Source of the DNA: Sphingomonas insulae
GTDB lineage: Bacteria > Pseudomonadota > Alphaproteobacteria > Sphingomonadales > Sphingomonadaceae
Assembly: GCF_010450875.1 (NCBI RefSeq)
Contig: NZ_CP048422.1
Span: forward strand, 1,953,001-2,017,000
DNA: 64,000 nt
Direction: 5' to 3'
Both the position numbers and the translations under genes were made by a program. Shown piece by piece: positions 33,819 through 43,121 of the stretch. The notes below the pieces were generated by a model. The model did no database searches, had not been told where the DNA came from, and worked only from the letters and a program-made list of their open reading frames with translations. Each line of letters begins with the position of its first letter. Position 1 is the first letter of the stretch.

Positions 33819-33862
33819 AGAGGCGCGCCAGCGCCGAGGGGTGACGGCAGGAGCGACCCGCC

Positions 33863-34777
33863 TCAATACCGCACCCGCTCCGCCTTCACCCCCATCTTCG
33901 CCAGATACGCCTGCACCGAATCCGGTCCGGCCAGATGCCCCGCGCCCACCGCGATGAACACCGTCCCCGGCCGGGCCATCCGCTGCTTGATCCACGTCGC
34001 CCAGCGCGCGTTGCGGTCGGTCAGCAGCACCTTGGCGACCTCGGGCGAACTCTTCAGCTCGTCGTTCATCTCGCGTGCCAGCGCGTCGGGGTCGCCGCGC
34101 GCCCATTCATCGACCATCGCCGCCATCTGCTTGGGTAACGAGGGCAGTTCGTCCACCGTGCTCTCCAAGAACTGCAATTGTGCCGCGTCCGACAGGCTGC
34201 CGAAGAACCCCAGCTGCTGCTCGGGCGTCTCCAGCCCCGTCAGCGGCTTGTGCGCCTGCTTCGCCGCGGCGGTGATGACCTCCTCCGGCCCGTTGGTGCT
34301 GTCATATCCCAGCTTCGACAGCGGCGCGACCGACAGCTGCGTCGCCGCCAGCCATGGCTTGTACCGGTCCAGCGCATCCGCCGGCAGGCCAAGGTCGGTC
34401 ACCGCCCTGGTGAACGCCGCCCGCTTGGCGGCGGGCAGGCGCTGCGTCAGCGGCGGGGTGCCCGGCGCCGCGACCCCGGTCGCCTGCACCAGCCCCTGCA
34501 TCGTCGCAGGATCGGGCATCACGATCTCCAGCTTCACCTCGTCCGACCGGTCGAACGCGGTCTTCACCGCCTCGTCGAACCACGTCAGGCCGGGCTTGAG
34601 CACGTGGATCGTGCCGAACAGATACACCGTCGTGTCCTTGTGCTTCACCACCCACAAAGCAGGGTCGGCATCGTTCGGTGCGGCGGCGGCGGGCGCCTTG
34701 GCGGGCTGCTCCGCGCAGGCGGGCAGGCCCAGGCAGAGCGCGATGGCCGACAAGGCGGCGCCGAATGTTCGTATCAT
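33863..34777 (-). CDS. TraB/GumN-family lipoprotein
   Basis: This 304-residue protein has a signal peptide with lipobox-like LGLPAC, then the TraB/GumN pattern WVVKHKDTTVYLFGTIHVLK with the conserved GTIH histidine, GLETPEQQL, and a C-terminal VFIAVGAGHLAGPDSV. The family is proposed to be metal-dependent (EreA/TIKI-like fold). Its substrate here is unknown. It is divergent from glyQ. Confidence 0.88.
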   Translation of the reverse strand: MIRTFGAALSAIALCLGLPACAEQPAKAPAAAAPNDADPALWVVKHKDTTVYLFGTIHVLKPGLTWFDEAVKTAFDRSDEVKLEIVMPDPATMQGLVQATGVAAPGTPPLTQRLPAAKRAAFTRAVTDLGLPADALDRYKPWLAATQLSVAPLSKLGYDSTNGPEEVITAAAKQAHKPLTGLETPEQQLGFFGSLSDAAQLQFLESTVDELPSLPKQMAAMVDEWARGDPDALAREMNDELKSSPEVAKVLLTDRNARWATWIKQRMARPGTVFIAVGAGHLAGPDSVQAYLAKMGVKAERVRY

Positions 34778-34872
34778 GCGGGTGACTGTCCGATCGTGAA
34801 GCTTCGCGATGAGGTAATGCGGCGCCGCACCACTTGCTAGACGCCGCCTCATCCGCCAAAGCCGCTCGGGCC

Positions 34873-35742
34873 ATGGCCGCCACACCGCTTTCCTTCCAGA
34901 AGATGATCCTGACGCTCCACGATTACTGGAGCGACCGGGGCTGCGTGATCCTCCAGCCGTACGACATGGAAATGGGCGCCGGCACCTTCCACCCCGCCAC
35001 CACGCTGCGCGCGCTGGGGCCGGATGCGTGGAATGCCGCCTTCGTCCAGCCCTGCCGCCGGCCGACCGACGGCCGCTATGGCGAAAATCCCAATCGCCTC
35101 CAGCATTACTACCAGTATCAGGTGATCCTGAAGCCCTCGCCGGCCGATCTGCAGGACCTGTACCTCGGCAGCCTGGCGGCGATCGGCGTCGACATGACCC
35201 GCCACGACATCCGCTTCGTCGAGGACGATTGGGAGTCGCCGACGCTGGGCGCCTGGGGCCTCGGCTGGGAAGTCTGGTGCGACGGCATGGAGGTGACGCA
35301 ATTCACCTATTTCCAGCAGATGGGCGGTTTCGACATGAAGCCCGTCGCGGGCGAGCTCACCTACGGGCTGGAACGGCTGGCGATGTACATCCAGGACGTC
35401 GACAACGTCTACGATCTCAAGTTCAACGACAATGGCGTGACCTACGGCGACGTCTTCCTCGAAAACGAACGCCAGATGTCGAAGTGGAACTTCGAGGTCG
35501 CCGACACCGCCACGCTGTTCGACGCGTTCAGAAAGGCGGCGGCGGAATGCGAGAACAGCCTCGCCGCCGGTCTGCCGATCCCGGCGTACGAACAGGCGAT
35601 CAAGGCCAGCCACACCTTCAACCTGCTCCAGGCGCGCGGCGTCATCTCGGTGGCCGAACGCCAGGCCTACATCGGCCGCGTCCGCGACCTCGCCAAGGGC
35701 GCCTGCGGCGCCTGGATGGAGAAGAACGGATGGGCGGCGTGA
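34873..35742 (+). CDS. glyQ: Glycyl-tRNA synthetase alpha subunit
   Basis: This 289-residue subunit has [20 protein letters not shown], then [20 protein letters not shown], and [20 protein letters not shown], the catalytic core of the alpha2beta2 enzyme. It charges tRNA-Gly with the GlyS subunit. The ATG at 34873 matches the usual N-terminus. A 238-bp repeat-bearing gap, unusual in length, separates it from glyS. Confidence 0.96.
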   Translation: MAATPLSFQKMILTLHDYWSDRGCVILQPYDMEMGAGTFHPATTLRALGPDAWNAAFVQPCRRPTDGRYGENPNRLQHYYQYQVILKPSPADLQDLYLGSLAAIGVDMTRHDIRFVEDDWESPTLGAWGLGWEVWCDGMEVTQFTYFQQMGGFDMKPVAGELTYGLERLAMYIQDVDNVYDLKFNDNGVTYGDVFLENERQMSKWNFEVADTATLFDAFRKAAAECENSLAAGLPIPAYEQAIKASHTFNLLQARGVISVAERQAYIGRVRDLAKGACGAWMEKNGWAA

Positions 35743-35768
35743 GATCCGTTCGAGTAAGAGAAGGGGTG

Positions 35769-35951
35769 TTCGCGCAGAGGCGCAGAGACGCAGAGAAGAG
35801 GGGGTGTTTGACCACCTCGCTCTCGGCTGTCTCCAACCAGCCCTATCGGAATTGCGTGTATCCGAAGCGCCTGCGGCGTTTCGGATCACGGTCGTCGCAG
35901 GCGCGGTCCGACACATCTTTTCTTCTCGGCGTCTCTGCGCCTCTGCGCGAA
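35769..35951. repeat. Inverted-arm repeat element between glyQ and glyS
   Basis: A 31-bp arm at 35769-35799 (core GCAGAGGCGCAGAGACGC) is the reverse complement of the arm at 35921-35951 with one mismatch. The centre of about 120 bp has no gene. Arms resemble those between hisA and hisF. The element ends 29 bp before the glyS ATG. Confidence 0.75.
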
Positions 35952-35980
35952 CCAATCCCTTCCTTCTTCGGCGCTGCACG

Positions 35981-38461
35981 ATGACCGACTTTCTCCTCGA
36001 ACTCCGCTCCGAAGAAATCCCCGCGCGCATGCAGGACAAGGCGCGCGACGATCTCGCCCGCCTGTTCGCCGCCGAACTGGCGAAGGCCGGGCTGCAGGCC
36101 GCCGAACTCGTCACCTACGCCACCCCGCGCCGTCTGGCGCTGATCGCGCGCGACCTGCCGGCCGAAACGCAGGCCGTGTCCGAGGAATTGAAGGGCCCCA
36201 AGGCAAGTGCCCCGCCGCAGGCGCTCGAAGGGTTCCTCAGGAAAACCGGCCTGACGCGCGACCAACTGACCGAGCGCGACGGCACCCTCTACGCCATCAC
36301 GAACAAGCCCGGCGAGCCGACCGTGCAGGTCTTGCACAACGCGATCCAGACGATCGTGCACAAGTTTCCATGGCCTAAATCGATGCGCTGGGGGCACGGC
36401 TCGTTGCGCACCACCTCGCTGCGCTGGGTTCGCCCGCTCCAAGGCGTCGTCGCGCTGTTCGGGGACCAGCTCGTCCCCGGCAAGATCGAACTCCAGCCGG
36501 GCACGGGGCAGGGCGGCGCGATCGAATTCGGTGCCGCCACGCTCGGCCACCGCTTTCATCACCCCGGCCCGATCACCATCGGGTCGGCGGCGGATTACGT
36601 CGAGAAGCTGCGCGCCTGCCACGTGATCGTCGACCAGGACGAACGCCGCACGCTGATCCGCGACCGCGCCACCGCGCTCGCCGCCGAGGCAGGGCTGGTG
36701 CTGGTCGAGGATGAGGGGCTGGTCGCCGAAAACGCCGGCCTCGCCGAATGGCCGGTGCCGCTACTCGGTCGTTTCGACGCCGAATTCCTCACCGTCCCGC
36801 CCGAGGTGATCCAGCTCACCGCGCGCGTGAACCAGAAGTATTTCGTCTGCCGCGACGGCGATGGTGCGTTGGCCAACGCCTTCGTCTGCACCGCGAACAT
36901 CGAGGCGAGCGACGGCGGCGCCAAGATCGTCGAGGGCAATCGCAAGGTCCTCGCCGCCCGCCTCTCCGATGCCCGCTTCTTCTACGACACCGATCTGAAG
37001 ACGCCGCTCGAGGAGCAGGCCACAAAGCTTTCCAACATCGTCTTCCACGAAAAGCTCGGCACGGTGGCCGACAAGGTCGACCGCGTCGCCAAACTGGCAA
37101 GGTGGCTGGTCGAGGAAGGCATCGTTTCCTCCCCTCTCCCGCCGGGAGAGGGGCAAGGCGCGTTAGCGCCGCGGGGTGAGGGCAGGGGCGAGACGCCGGT
37201 CGGGTCGCCCTCCCCATCCCACCCGGCTGCGCCGGGCGGGTCCCTCCCTCTCCCGCCGGGAGAGGGCATGTCGCTTGCTGACATGGCCGAACGCGCCGCG
37301 CGCCTCGCCAAGGCGGACCTCGTCACCGGCATGGTCGGCGAATTTCCCGAACTACAGGGCCTGATGGGCGGCTATTACGCCGCCGCGCAGGGCGAACCCC
37401 GCGAAGTCGCCGACGCGATCCGCGATCACTACAAGCCGGTCGGGCAGGGTGACGAGGTCCCGACAGCGCCGGTTACGGTGGCGGTGTCGCTGGCGGATAA
37501 GCTGGATACGCTAGCCCAGTTCTTCGCTATTGGCGATAAACCGACAGGGTCCAAAGATCCTTTCGCGTTACGTCGGGCTGCGTTGGGCATACTTCGGATC
37601 ATCGAGGCAAATGATATCCGTGCGAAGCTGTTGCCGGTGAGCAGAATGGCGTTAGGGATGCGTCTTCTGCAGCCCTTGCCTTCCGCCGAAGCAGCTCGTG
37701 CGGTCAGGCAAGCACTGATGTTTGGTGAATTGGCCAACGACACTTCAGGTAAGTTCTCTGAGGCTTTTGGGGCAATTAATGCTCTCGAAAAAACACGCGG
37801 GCGAGCGGAGTTTGAGGAGGCGTTCTCAAACGTCTGGCCCTTGGCAGCCGAGCTCCTCGACTTTTTTGCCGACCGTCTCAAGGTCCAGCAACGCGAAGCC
37901 GGAGTCCGCCACGACCTGATCGATGCGGTGTTCGCGCTCGGCGGCGAGGACGACCTCGTCCGCCTGCTCGCCCGCGTTCGTGCATTGCAAGCCTTCGTCA
38001 CCACCGAGGACGGCAAAAACCTTCTCGCCGGCTACAAGCGCGCCGCCAACATCCTGAAGAAGGAGGGCTATTCCCCTCTCCCATCGGGAGAGGGGCAAGG
38101 CGCGCCAGCGCCGCGGGGTGAGGGCAGGGGCGAGGCGGGTGGCGAGCCTCACCCTTCCGCGCCTTCGACGCTCCCGGATGGGAGAGGGATTTCGCTGTCC
38201 TACACGCCCGAAACCGCAGAAGCTGGCCTCGTCGCCGCGCTCGATTCGGCCGAACCCGCCGCCGCCGCGGCGGTGGGTCGGGAGGATTTCGAACGCGCGA
38301 TGGCGGCGCTCGCATCCCTGCGCGCGCCGATCGATGCGTTCTTTGACAATGTGACCGTCAACGATCCCGACGCGGACAAGCGCGCGGCCCGGCTGGCGCT
38401 GCTCGCGCGCGTCCGCGCCGCGGTGCATACCGTCGCCGACTTTTCGAAAATCGAGGGGTAG
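35981..38461 (+). CDS. glyS: Glycyl-tRNA synthetase beta subunit with two in-frame repeat insertions
   Basis: This 826-residue protein is longer than the usual 690 or so. The family regions are intact: FLLELRSEEIPARMQDKARD, MRWGHGSLRTTSLRWVRPLQ, DLVTGMVGEFPELQGLMGGY and AELLDFFADRLKVQQREAGV. Residues about 384-429 ([20 protein letters not shown] and on) and 698-736 (SPLPSGEGQGAPAPRGEGRG and on) are translated palindromic repeats inserted without breaking the frame. Residues about 500-630 are encoded by visibly lower-GC, differently chosen codons than the flanks. It should still be functional, because the insertions fall between conserved blocks. Confidence 0.95.
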   Translation: MTDFLLELRSEEIPARMQDKARDDLARLFAAELAKAGLQAAELVTYATPRRLALIARDLPAETQAVSEELKGPKASAPPQALEGFLRKTGLTRDQLTERDGTLYAITNKPGEPTVQVLHNAIQTIVHKFPWPKSMRWGHGSLRTTSLRWVRPLQGVVALFGDQLVPGKIELQPGTGQGGAIEFGAATLGHRFHHPGPITIGSAADYVEKLRACHVIVDQDERRTLIRDRATALAAEAGLVLVEDEGLVAENAGLAEWPVPLLGRFDAEFLTVPPEVIQLTARVNQKYFVCRDGDGALANAFVCTANIEASDGGAKIVEGNRKVLAARLSDARFFYDTDLKTPLEEQATKLSNIVFHEKLGTVADKVDRVAKLARWLVEEGIVSSPLPPGEGQGALAPRGEGRGETPVGSPSPSHPAAPGGSLPLPPGEGMSLADMAERAARLAKADLVTGMVGEFPELQGLMGGYYAAAQGEPREVADAIRDHYKPVGQGDEVPTAPVTVAVSLADKLDTLAQFFAIGDKPTGSKDPFALRRAALGILRIIEANDIRAKLLPVSRMALGMRLLQPLPSAEAARAVRQALMFGELANDTSGKFSEAFGAINALEKTRGRAEFEEAFSNVWPLAAELLDFFADRLKVQQREAGVRHDLIDAVFALGGEDDLVRLLARVRALQAFVTTEDGKNLLAGYKRAANILKKEGYSPLPSGEGQGAPAPRGEGRGEAGGEPHPSAPSTLPDGRGISLSYTPETAEAGLVAALDSAEPAAAAAVGREDFERAMAALASLRAPIDAFFDNVTVNDPDADKRAARLALLARVRAAVHTVADFSKIEG
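37131..37266. repeat. Palindromic repeat element inserted in glyS (copy 1)
   Basis: The copy begins with CCCCTCTCCCG/CGGGAGAGGGG (37131-37153), continues with AAGGCGCGTTAGCGCCGCGG and a GTGAGGGCAGGGGCGAG tail, and ends with a second palindrome at 37246-37266. So it is a two-ended element of about 136 bp translated as Pro/Gly/Glu-rich sequence. Confidence 0.85.
38073..38188. repeat. Palindromic repeat element inserted in glyS (copy 2)
   Basis: CCCCTCTCCCATCGGGAGAG with GGG (38073-38095) starts the copy; GGCGCGCCAGCGCCGCGGGG and GTGAGGGCAGGGGCGAG follow, and it ends with CTCCCGGATGGGAGAGGG (38171-38188). Its layout matches copy 1, and it is also in frame. Confidence 0.85.
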
Positions 38462-38475
38462 CGGAACAACCCCCA

Positions 38476-38501
38476 CGTAGCGTCAACTTCGGCAACTTCC
38501 G
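38476..38501. repeat. 26-bp dispersed repeat, copy upstream of ppdK
   Basis: CGTAGCGTCAACTTCGGCAA followed by CTTCCG recurs, reverse-complemented with one mismatch, at 61350-61375 upstream of rpsA. It may be a regulatory site or the end of a mobile repeat. Confidence 0.55.
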
Positions 38502-38563
38502 AACGTCCGGTATGCTTCCTTCCTCCCCGGGACAGGCATTCGAACCTAGCTCAAGGACCAGCG

Positions 38564-41221
38564 ATGACCCAATACGTGTACCGTTTCGGTGGCGGCGTTT
38601 CGGACGGCGGAAAGGGCGACAAGAACCTGCTCGGCGGCAAGGGGTCGAACCTCGCCGAAATGGCGTCGATCGGCCTGCCGGTGCCGCCGGGCTTCACGAT
38701 CAGCACCGCGATGTGCACGACCTATTACGAGGAAGGCGAGCAATTCCCGCAGTCGCTGCGTGATGAGGTTGCGGCAGGAATTGAACATATCGAAGGGATT
38801 ACGGGCAAGACCTTCGGCGATGCGGCAAATCCGCTGCTGGTGTCGGTCCGCTCCGGCGCCCGCGTGTCGATGCCGGGCATGATGGACACCGTCCTCAACC
38901 TCGGTCTCAACGATGCGACCGTCGAGGGGCTCAGCGCGAAGTCCGGCGACGAACGCTTCGCCTGGGACAGCTATCGCCGCTTCATCCAGATGTACGCCGA
39001 CGTCGTACTCGAACTCGACCACGGCGCGTTCGAGGAAGCGCTGGAGATCGCCAAGGAAGACAACGGCTTCACGCTCGATACCGAGCTGACCGCCGCTGAT
39101 CTCAAAAAGCTGGTCGCCGAATATAAGGGCCTGGTCGAACAGGAATGGGGCAAGCCCTTCCCGCAGGATGTCCACGACCAATTGTGGGGCGCGGTCGGCG
39201 CGGTGTTCGGATCGTGGCAGTCGGAACGCGCCAAGGTCTATCGCCGCCTGAACGACATCCCCGCCGACTGGGGCACCGCGGTCAACGTCCAGGCGATGGT
39301 CTTCGGCAACATGGGCGACACGTCCGCGACCGGCGTCGCCTTCACCCGCGATCCGGCCAAGGGCGACCGCGCCTATTACGGCGAATTCCTCATCAATGCG
39401 CAGGGCGAGGACGTCGTCGCCGGCATCCGCACGCCGCAATATCTCACCAAGACCGCGCGCGAGGAAGCCGGCGCCAAGCCTGCCTCGATGGAAGAGGCGA
39501 TGCCGGAGGTCTATGCCGAGCTGGCTGCCGTGTTCGACCGGCTCGAAACGCATTACCGCGACATGCAGGACATCGAGTTCACGGTCGAACAGACCAAGCT
39601 CTGGATGCTCCAGACCCGCTCGGGCAAGCGCACCGCCAAGGCGGCGCTGAAGATCGCGGTCGACATGGCGAACGAAGGGCTCATCACCCGGAACGAAGCG
39701 ATCCTGCGCGTCGACCCGATGGCGCTCGACCAGCTGCTCCACCCGACGCTCGATCCCAACGCCCCGCGCGACGTCATCGCCAAGGGCCTGCCCGCCAGCC
39801 CCGGCGCCGCCTCGGGCACCGTCGTGTTCGACGCCGACACCGCCGAAAAGCGCAACGCGGCGGGCGACAAGGTCATCCTGGTCCGCACCGAAACCAGCCC
39901 CGAGGACATCCACGGGATGCACGCCGCACAGGGGATCCTCACCGCTCGCGGCGGCATGACCAGCCACGCCGCGGTCGTCGCGCGTGGCATGGGCCGCCCG
40001 TGCGTGTCCGGTGCCGGATCGCTGTCGATCTCGGCGAAGGACAAGGTGATGAAGGTGGCGGGTCGCGAAATCCGCGAAGGCGACACGATCACCATCGACG
40101 GCGCCAGCGGCGAGGTGATGTTCGGGGAGGTCGCGACCGTCCAGCCCGAACTCGCCGGCGATTTCGGCACGCTGATGGAATGGGCCGACGGGGTGCGCCG
40201 CCTGAAGGTGCGCGCCAACGCCGAAACCCCGCTCGACTGCCAGACCGCGCGCGATTTCGGCGCGGAAGGCGTCGGCCTGTGCCGAACCGAGCATATGTTC
40301 TTCGACGCCGACCGCATCACCGCGGTTCGCCAGATGATCCTCGCCACCGACGAAGCCGGCCGCCGCACCGCGCTGGAGCGTCTGCTCCCCGCCCAGCGCA
40401 GCGACTTCGCCGCGATCTTCGAGGTGATGGCCGGCCTGCCGGTAACGGTGCGGCTGCTCGACCCGCCGCTGCACGAATTCTTGCCGCACGAGGAAAACGA
40501 CTTCGCCGAAGTCGCGACCGCGGCGGGGAGCGACATCGACGTGCTGAAGCGCCGCGCCGCCGAACTGCATGAATTTAACCCGATGCTGGGCCACCGTGGC
40601 TGCCGCCTCGGCGTCACCTATCCTGAAATCTACGAAACGCAGGCCCGCGCCATCTTCGAAGCGGCGATCGACGTCGCCGAAAAGTCCGGCGCCGCGCCCA
40701 TCCCCGAAGTGATGATCCCGCTGGTCGCGACCAAGCGTGAACTCGACCTGATGAAGGCGGTGGTCGACAAGGCGGCGCAGGTGGTGTTCGCCGAACGCGG
40801 CAAGACCATCGAATATCTCGTCGGCACGATGATCGAACTCCCCCGCGCCGCGCTGAAGGCGGGCGAGATCGCCGAGACCGGCGAATTCTTCTCGTTCGGT
40901 ACCAACGACCTGACGCAGACGACGCTGGGCGTCAGCCGCGACGATGCGGCGCGCTTCCTCGGCGCCTATGTCGAGCAGGGCATCTATGCCAAGGACCCGT
41001 TCGTCAGCCTCGATATCGAAGGGGTGGGCGAATTGGTGCAGATGGCGGCCGACCGCGGTCGCGCGACCCGGCCGGACATCAAGCTCGGCATCTGCGGCGA
41101 ACACGGCGGCGACCCGGCGAGCATCGCCTTCTGCGAAAAGGTCGGCTTGGACTACGTCTCCGCCAGCCCGTATCGCGTGCCGATCGCACGGCTCGCGGCG
41201 GCGCAGGCGGCGCTGAAGTAG
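38564..41221 (+). CDS. ppdK: Pyruvate, phosphate dikinase
   Basis: This 885-residue enzyme begins YVYRFGGGVSDGGKGDKNLL with an ATP-grasp N-terminal domain. The phosphorylatable histidine is in GGMTSHAAVVARGMGRPCVS, and the C-terminal PEP-binding barrel has LGICGEHGGDPASIAF with its catalytic cysteine. It interconverts pyruvate, ATP and phosphate with PEP, AMP and diphosphate. It is transcribed alone about 100 bp after glyS. Confidence 0.97.
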   Translation: MTQYVYRFGGGVSDGGKGDKNLLGGKGSNLAEMASIGLPVPPGFTISTAMCTTYYEEGEQFPQSLRDEVAAGIEHIEGITGKTFGDAANPLLVSVRSGARVSMPGMMDTVLNLGLNDATVEGLSAKSGDERFAWDSYRRFIQMYADVVLELDHGAFEEALEIAKEDNGFTLDTELTAADLKKLVAEYKGLVEQEWGKPFPQDVHDQLWGAVGAVFGSWQSERAKVYRRLNDIPADWGTAVNVQAMVFGNMGDTSATGVAFTRDPAKGDRAYYGEFLINAQGEDVVAGIRTPQYLTKTAREEAGAKPASMEEAMPEVYAELAAVFDRLETHYRDMQDIEFTVEQTKLWMLQTRSGKRTAKAALKIAVDMANEGLITRNEAILRVDPMALDQLLHPTLDPNAPRDVIAKGLPASPGAASGTVVFDADTAEKRNAAGDKVILVRTETSPEDIHGMHAAQGILTARGGMTSHAAVVARGMGRPCVSGAGSLSISAKDKVMKVAGREIREGDTITIDGASGEVMFGEVATVQPELAGDFGTLMEWADGVRRLKVRANAETPLDCQTARDFGAEGVGLCRTEHMFFDADRITAVRQMILATDEAGRRTALERLLPAQRSDFAAIFEVMAGLPVTVRLLDPPLHEFLPHEENDFAEVATAAGSDIDVLKRRAAELHEFNPMLGHRGCRLGVTYPEIYETQARAIFEAAIDVAEKSGAAPIPEVMIPLVATKRELDLMKAVVDKAAQVVFAERGKTIEYLVGTMIELPRAALKAGEIAETGEFFSFGTNDLTQTTLGVSRDDAARFLGAYVEQGIYAKDPFVSLDIEGVGELVQMAADRGRATRPDIKLGICGEHGGDPASIAFCEKVGLDYVSASPYRVPIARLAAAQAALK

Positions 41222-41242
41222 ACAGACGCTACCCCAAACCCT

Positions 41243-41352
41243 CCGTCATCCCGGACGTGTTCCGGGATCCACCGGGCGGCAGGCGCATCGGCTAGAGCCT
41301 CTTGCGGTTCGCTTGCTGACGAGTGGACCCCGGAATACGTCGGGGGTGACGG
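41243..41352. repeat. Inverted-repeat REP-like element between ppdK and scoA
   Basis: CGTCATCCCGGACGTGTTCC (then GGGATCC) at the left is imperfectly mirrored by GTGGACCCCGGAATACGTCG (then GGGGTGACGG) at the right. The core resembles the short palindrome at 32826-32856. Confidence 0.6.
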
Positions 41353-41435
41353 AGCAGGACGAGGGTTCGACCAAGATTGACGCTACGGCGACAGCCCCGC
41401 TATCGCCGCGGCAACGATATGGAGAGTGACGGGCG

Positions 41436-42167
41436 ATGAAGAAGCTCTACCCAGACGCGGCCGCGGCGCTCGAGGGCCTGCTGCACGACGGCATGACGAT
41501 CTGCGCCGGCGGCTTCGGCCTGTGCGGCATTCCGGAACGCCTGATCGACGCCATCCAGGCGTCGGGCGTCAAGGATCTTACCATCGCCAGCAACAATGCC
41601 GGTATTGATGGCGAAGGGCTCGGCAAGCTGCTGCGCACCCGGCAGGTCAGGAAGATGATCTCGAGCTACGTCGGCGAGAACAAGGAATTCGAGCGCCAGT
41701 ATCTCAGCGGCGAACTCGAGGTCGAATTCTGTCCGCAGGGTACGCTGGCCGAACGCTGCCGGGCAGGGGGGGCGGGCATCCCCGGCTTCTACACGAAGAC
41801 CGGCGTCGGCACGCTGGTGGCCGAGGGCAAGGAGGTGAAGACCTTCGACGGGCAGGAATACATCCTCGAACGCGGCATCCGCTCGGACATCAGCATCATC
41901 AAGGGGTGGAAGGCGGACGAGAGCGGCAACCTGGTCTTCCGAAAGACCGCGCGCAACTTCAACCAGCCGATGGCGACCGCGGGCAAGGTCTGCATCGCCG
42001 AGGTCGAGGAAGTCGTGCCCGTCGGCGCCCTCGACCCCGATCACATCCATCTGCCCGGCGTCTATGTGAAGCGGATGATCGTCGGCGCGCCCTACGACAA
42101 GAAGATCGAATTCCGCACCGTTCGCGAACGCACCCCGCGACAGGTCGCGGAGCAGGCGGGCGCGTGA
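41436..42167 (+). CDS. scoA: 3-oxoacid CoA-transferase subunit A
   Basis: This 243-residue subunit has DGMTICAGGFGLCGIPERLI and GAGIPGFYTKTGVGTLVAEG, as in ScoA/AtoD-type CoA transferases that activate acetoacetate with succinyl-CoA. Together with ScoB it forms the active enzyme. Unusually, a phosphatase gene overlaps its end and separates it from scoB. Confidence 0.95.
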   Translation: MKKLYPDAAAALEGLLHDGMTICAGGFGLCGIPERLIDAIQASGVKDLTIASNNAGIDGEGLGKLLRTRQVRKMISSYVGENKEFERQYLSGELEVEFCPQGTLAERCRAGGAGIPGFYTKTGVGTLVAEGKEVKTFDGQEYILERGIRSDISIIKGWKADESGNLVFRKTARNFNQPMATAGKVCIAEVEEVVPVGALDPDHIHLPGVYVKRMIVGAPYDKKIEFRTVRERTPRQVAEQAGA

Positions 42168-43120
42168 TCCGGCAAGCGACCGCCTTGCTGGTCGGCGCGG
42201 CCTTGCTTGCCGGCTGCGGCCCGACCCGCACGTCGCGCGTCGGCCGCCTGCCCGCGCCGGGGCGGACCTATACCGCCGATGGCAAGGTGGTCCGCGTCAC
42301 CGGGATGAAGGCGCTGCCCGCCCCCGATGGCAGCATGCCCGCTCCGGCAGGCGCCAGCCCGGTGCCGCCGCAATTCCAGTTCCTCTATGGCTCCGCCGAG
42401 GCTGCGGCACTCAGCCGCCAGGCCTACAGCGCGCTCGTCGCCTACGCCCGCTATCGCAAGGCGGCCGGGGATGGACTGGTGTTGGCACCGAACGCGACGC
42501 TCGCCGCGCCGCAATGGGTCGGCTGCGCCGAAAAGCCGCGTGCGGCGGTATTCGATGCCGACGAAACCGCGGTGCTCAACCTGGGGGTGGAGGCATTGGC
42601 CGCCCGCAACCCGGCTGCGCCCTTCGATACGGCGCAATGGGCGCGCTGGGAACGCACCGGTGCCGCTGCGACCGCGCCGGTTCCCGGAGCCGTCGAGGCC
42701 TTCGCCGCCCTCCGTTCCGCGGGGATCGCGGTCATCGTCAACAGCAATCGCAGCCTCGCCAATGCCGCCGGCACGATCGCCGGCCTGAAGGCGGCGGGAC
42801 TGGGCGACTTCACGCTCGGCAGCGACCTGTTCCTGCGCGATGGTCCCGGCGGCAAGGATGCCCGCCGTACCGCAATCGCCGCGCGATATTGCGTCGTGGC
42901 GATGGCCGGCGACCAGCTCGGCGATTTCAGCGACCTGTTCAATGCCATTCCGTCTGCCGCCGATCGCCGCCGCGTCGCCGATACCGGTGCGGTCGCGAAC
43001 CTGTGGGGCAACGGCTGGTTCGTCCTTCCCAACCCCGTCTACGGCACGGCGCTGAAGGGCAACTTCGACGAGGTTTTCCCGACCGGCAAACGCTGGACCG
43101 ACACGCAAGGAGAGAAATAG
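42164..43120 (+). CDS. HAD-family acid phosphatase lipoprotein
   Basis: This 318-residue protein has a signal peptide with lipobox LLAGCG and the HAD nucleophile motif [14 protein letters not shown], with VIVNSNRS as motif II. It matches the class of lipid-anchored acid phosphatases related to e(P4). It probably dephosphorylates nucleotides or other esters in the periplasm. The GTG start overlaps the scoA stop, and the gene ends 1 bp before scoB, an odd position between two subunits of one enzyme. Confidence 0.88.
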   Translation: MIRQATALLVGAALLAGCGPTRTSRVGRLPAPGRTYTADGKVVRVTGMKALPAPDGSMPAPAGASPVPPQFQFLYGSAEAAALSRQAYSALVAYARYRKAAGDGLVLAPNATLAAPQWVGCAEKPRAAVFDADETAVLNLGVEALAARNPAAPFDTAQWARWERTGAAATAPVPGAVEAFAALRSAGIAVIVNSNRSLANAAGTIAGLKAAGLGDFTLGSDLFLRDGPGGKDARRTAIAARYCVVAMAGDQLGDFSDLFNAIPSAADRRRVADTGAVANLWGNGWFVLPNPVYGTALKGNFDEVFPTGKRWTDTQGEK

Positions 43121-43121
43121 C

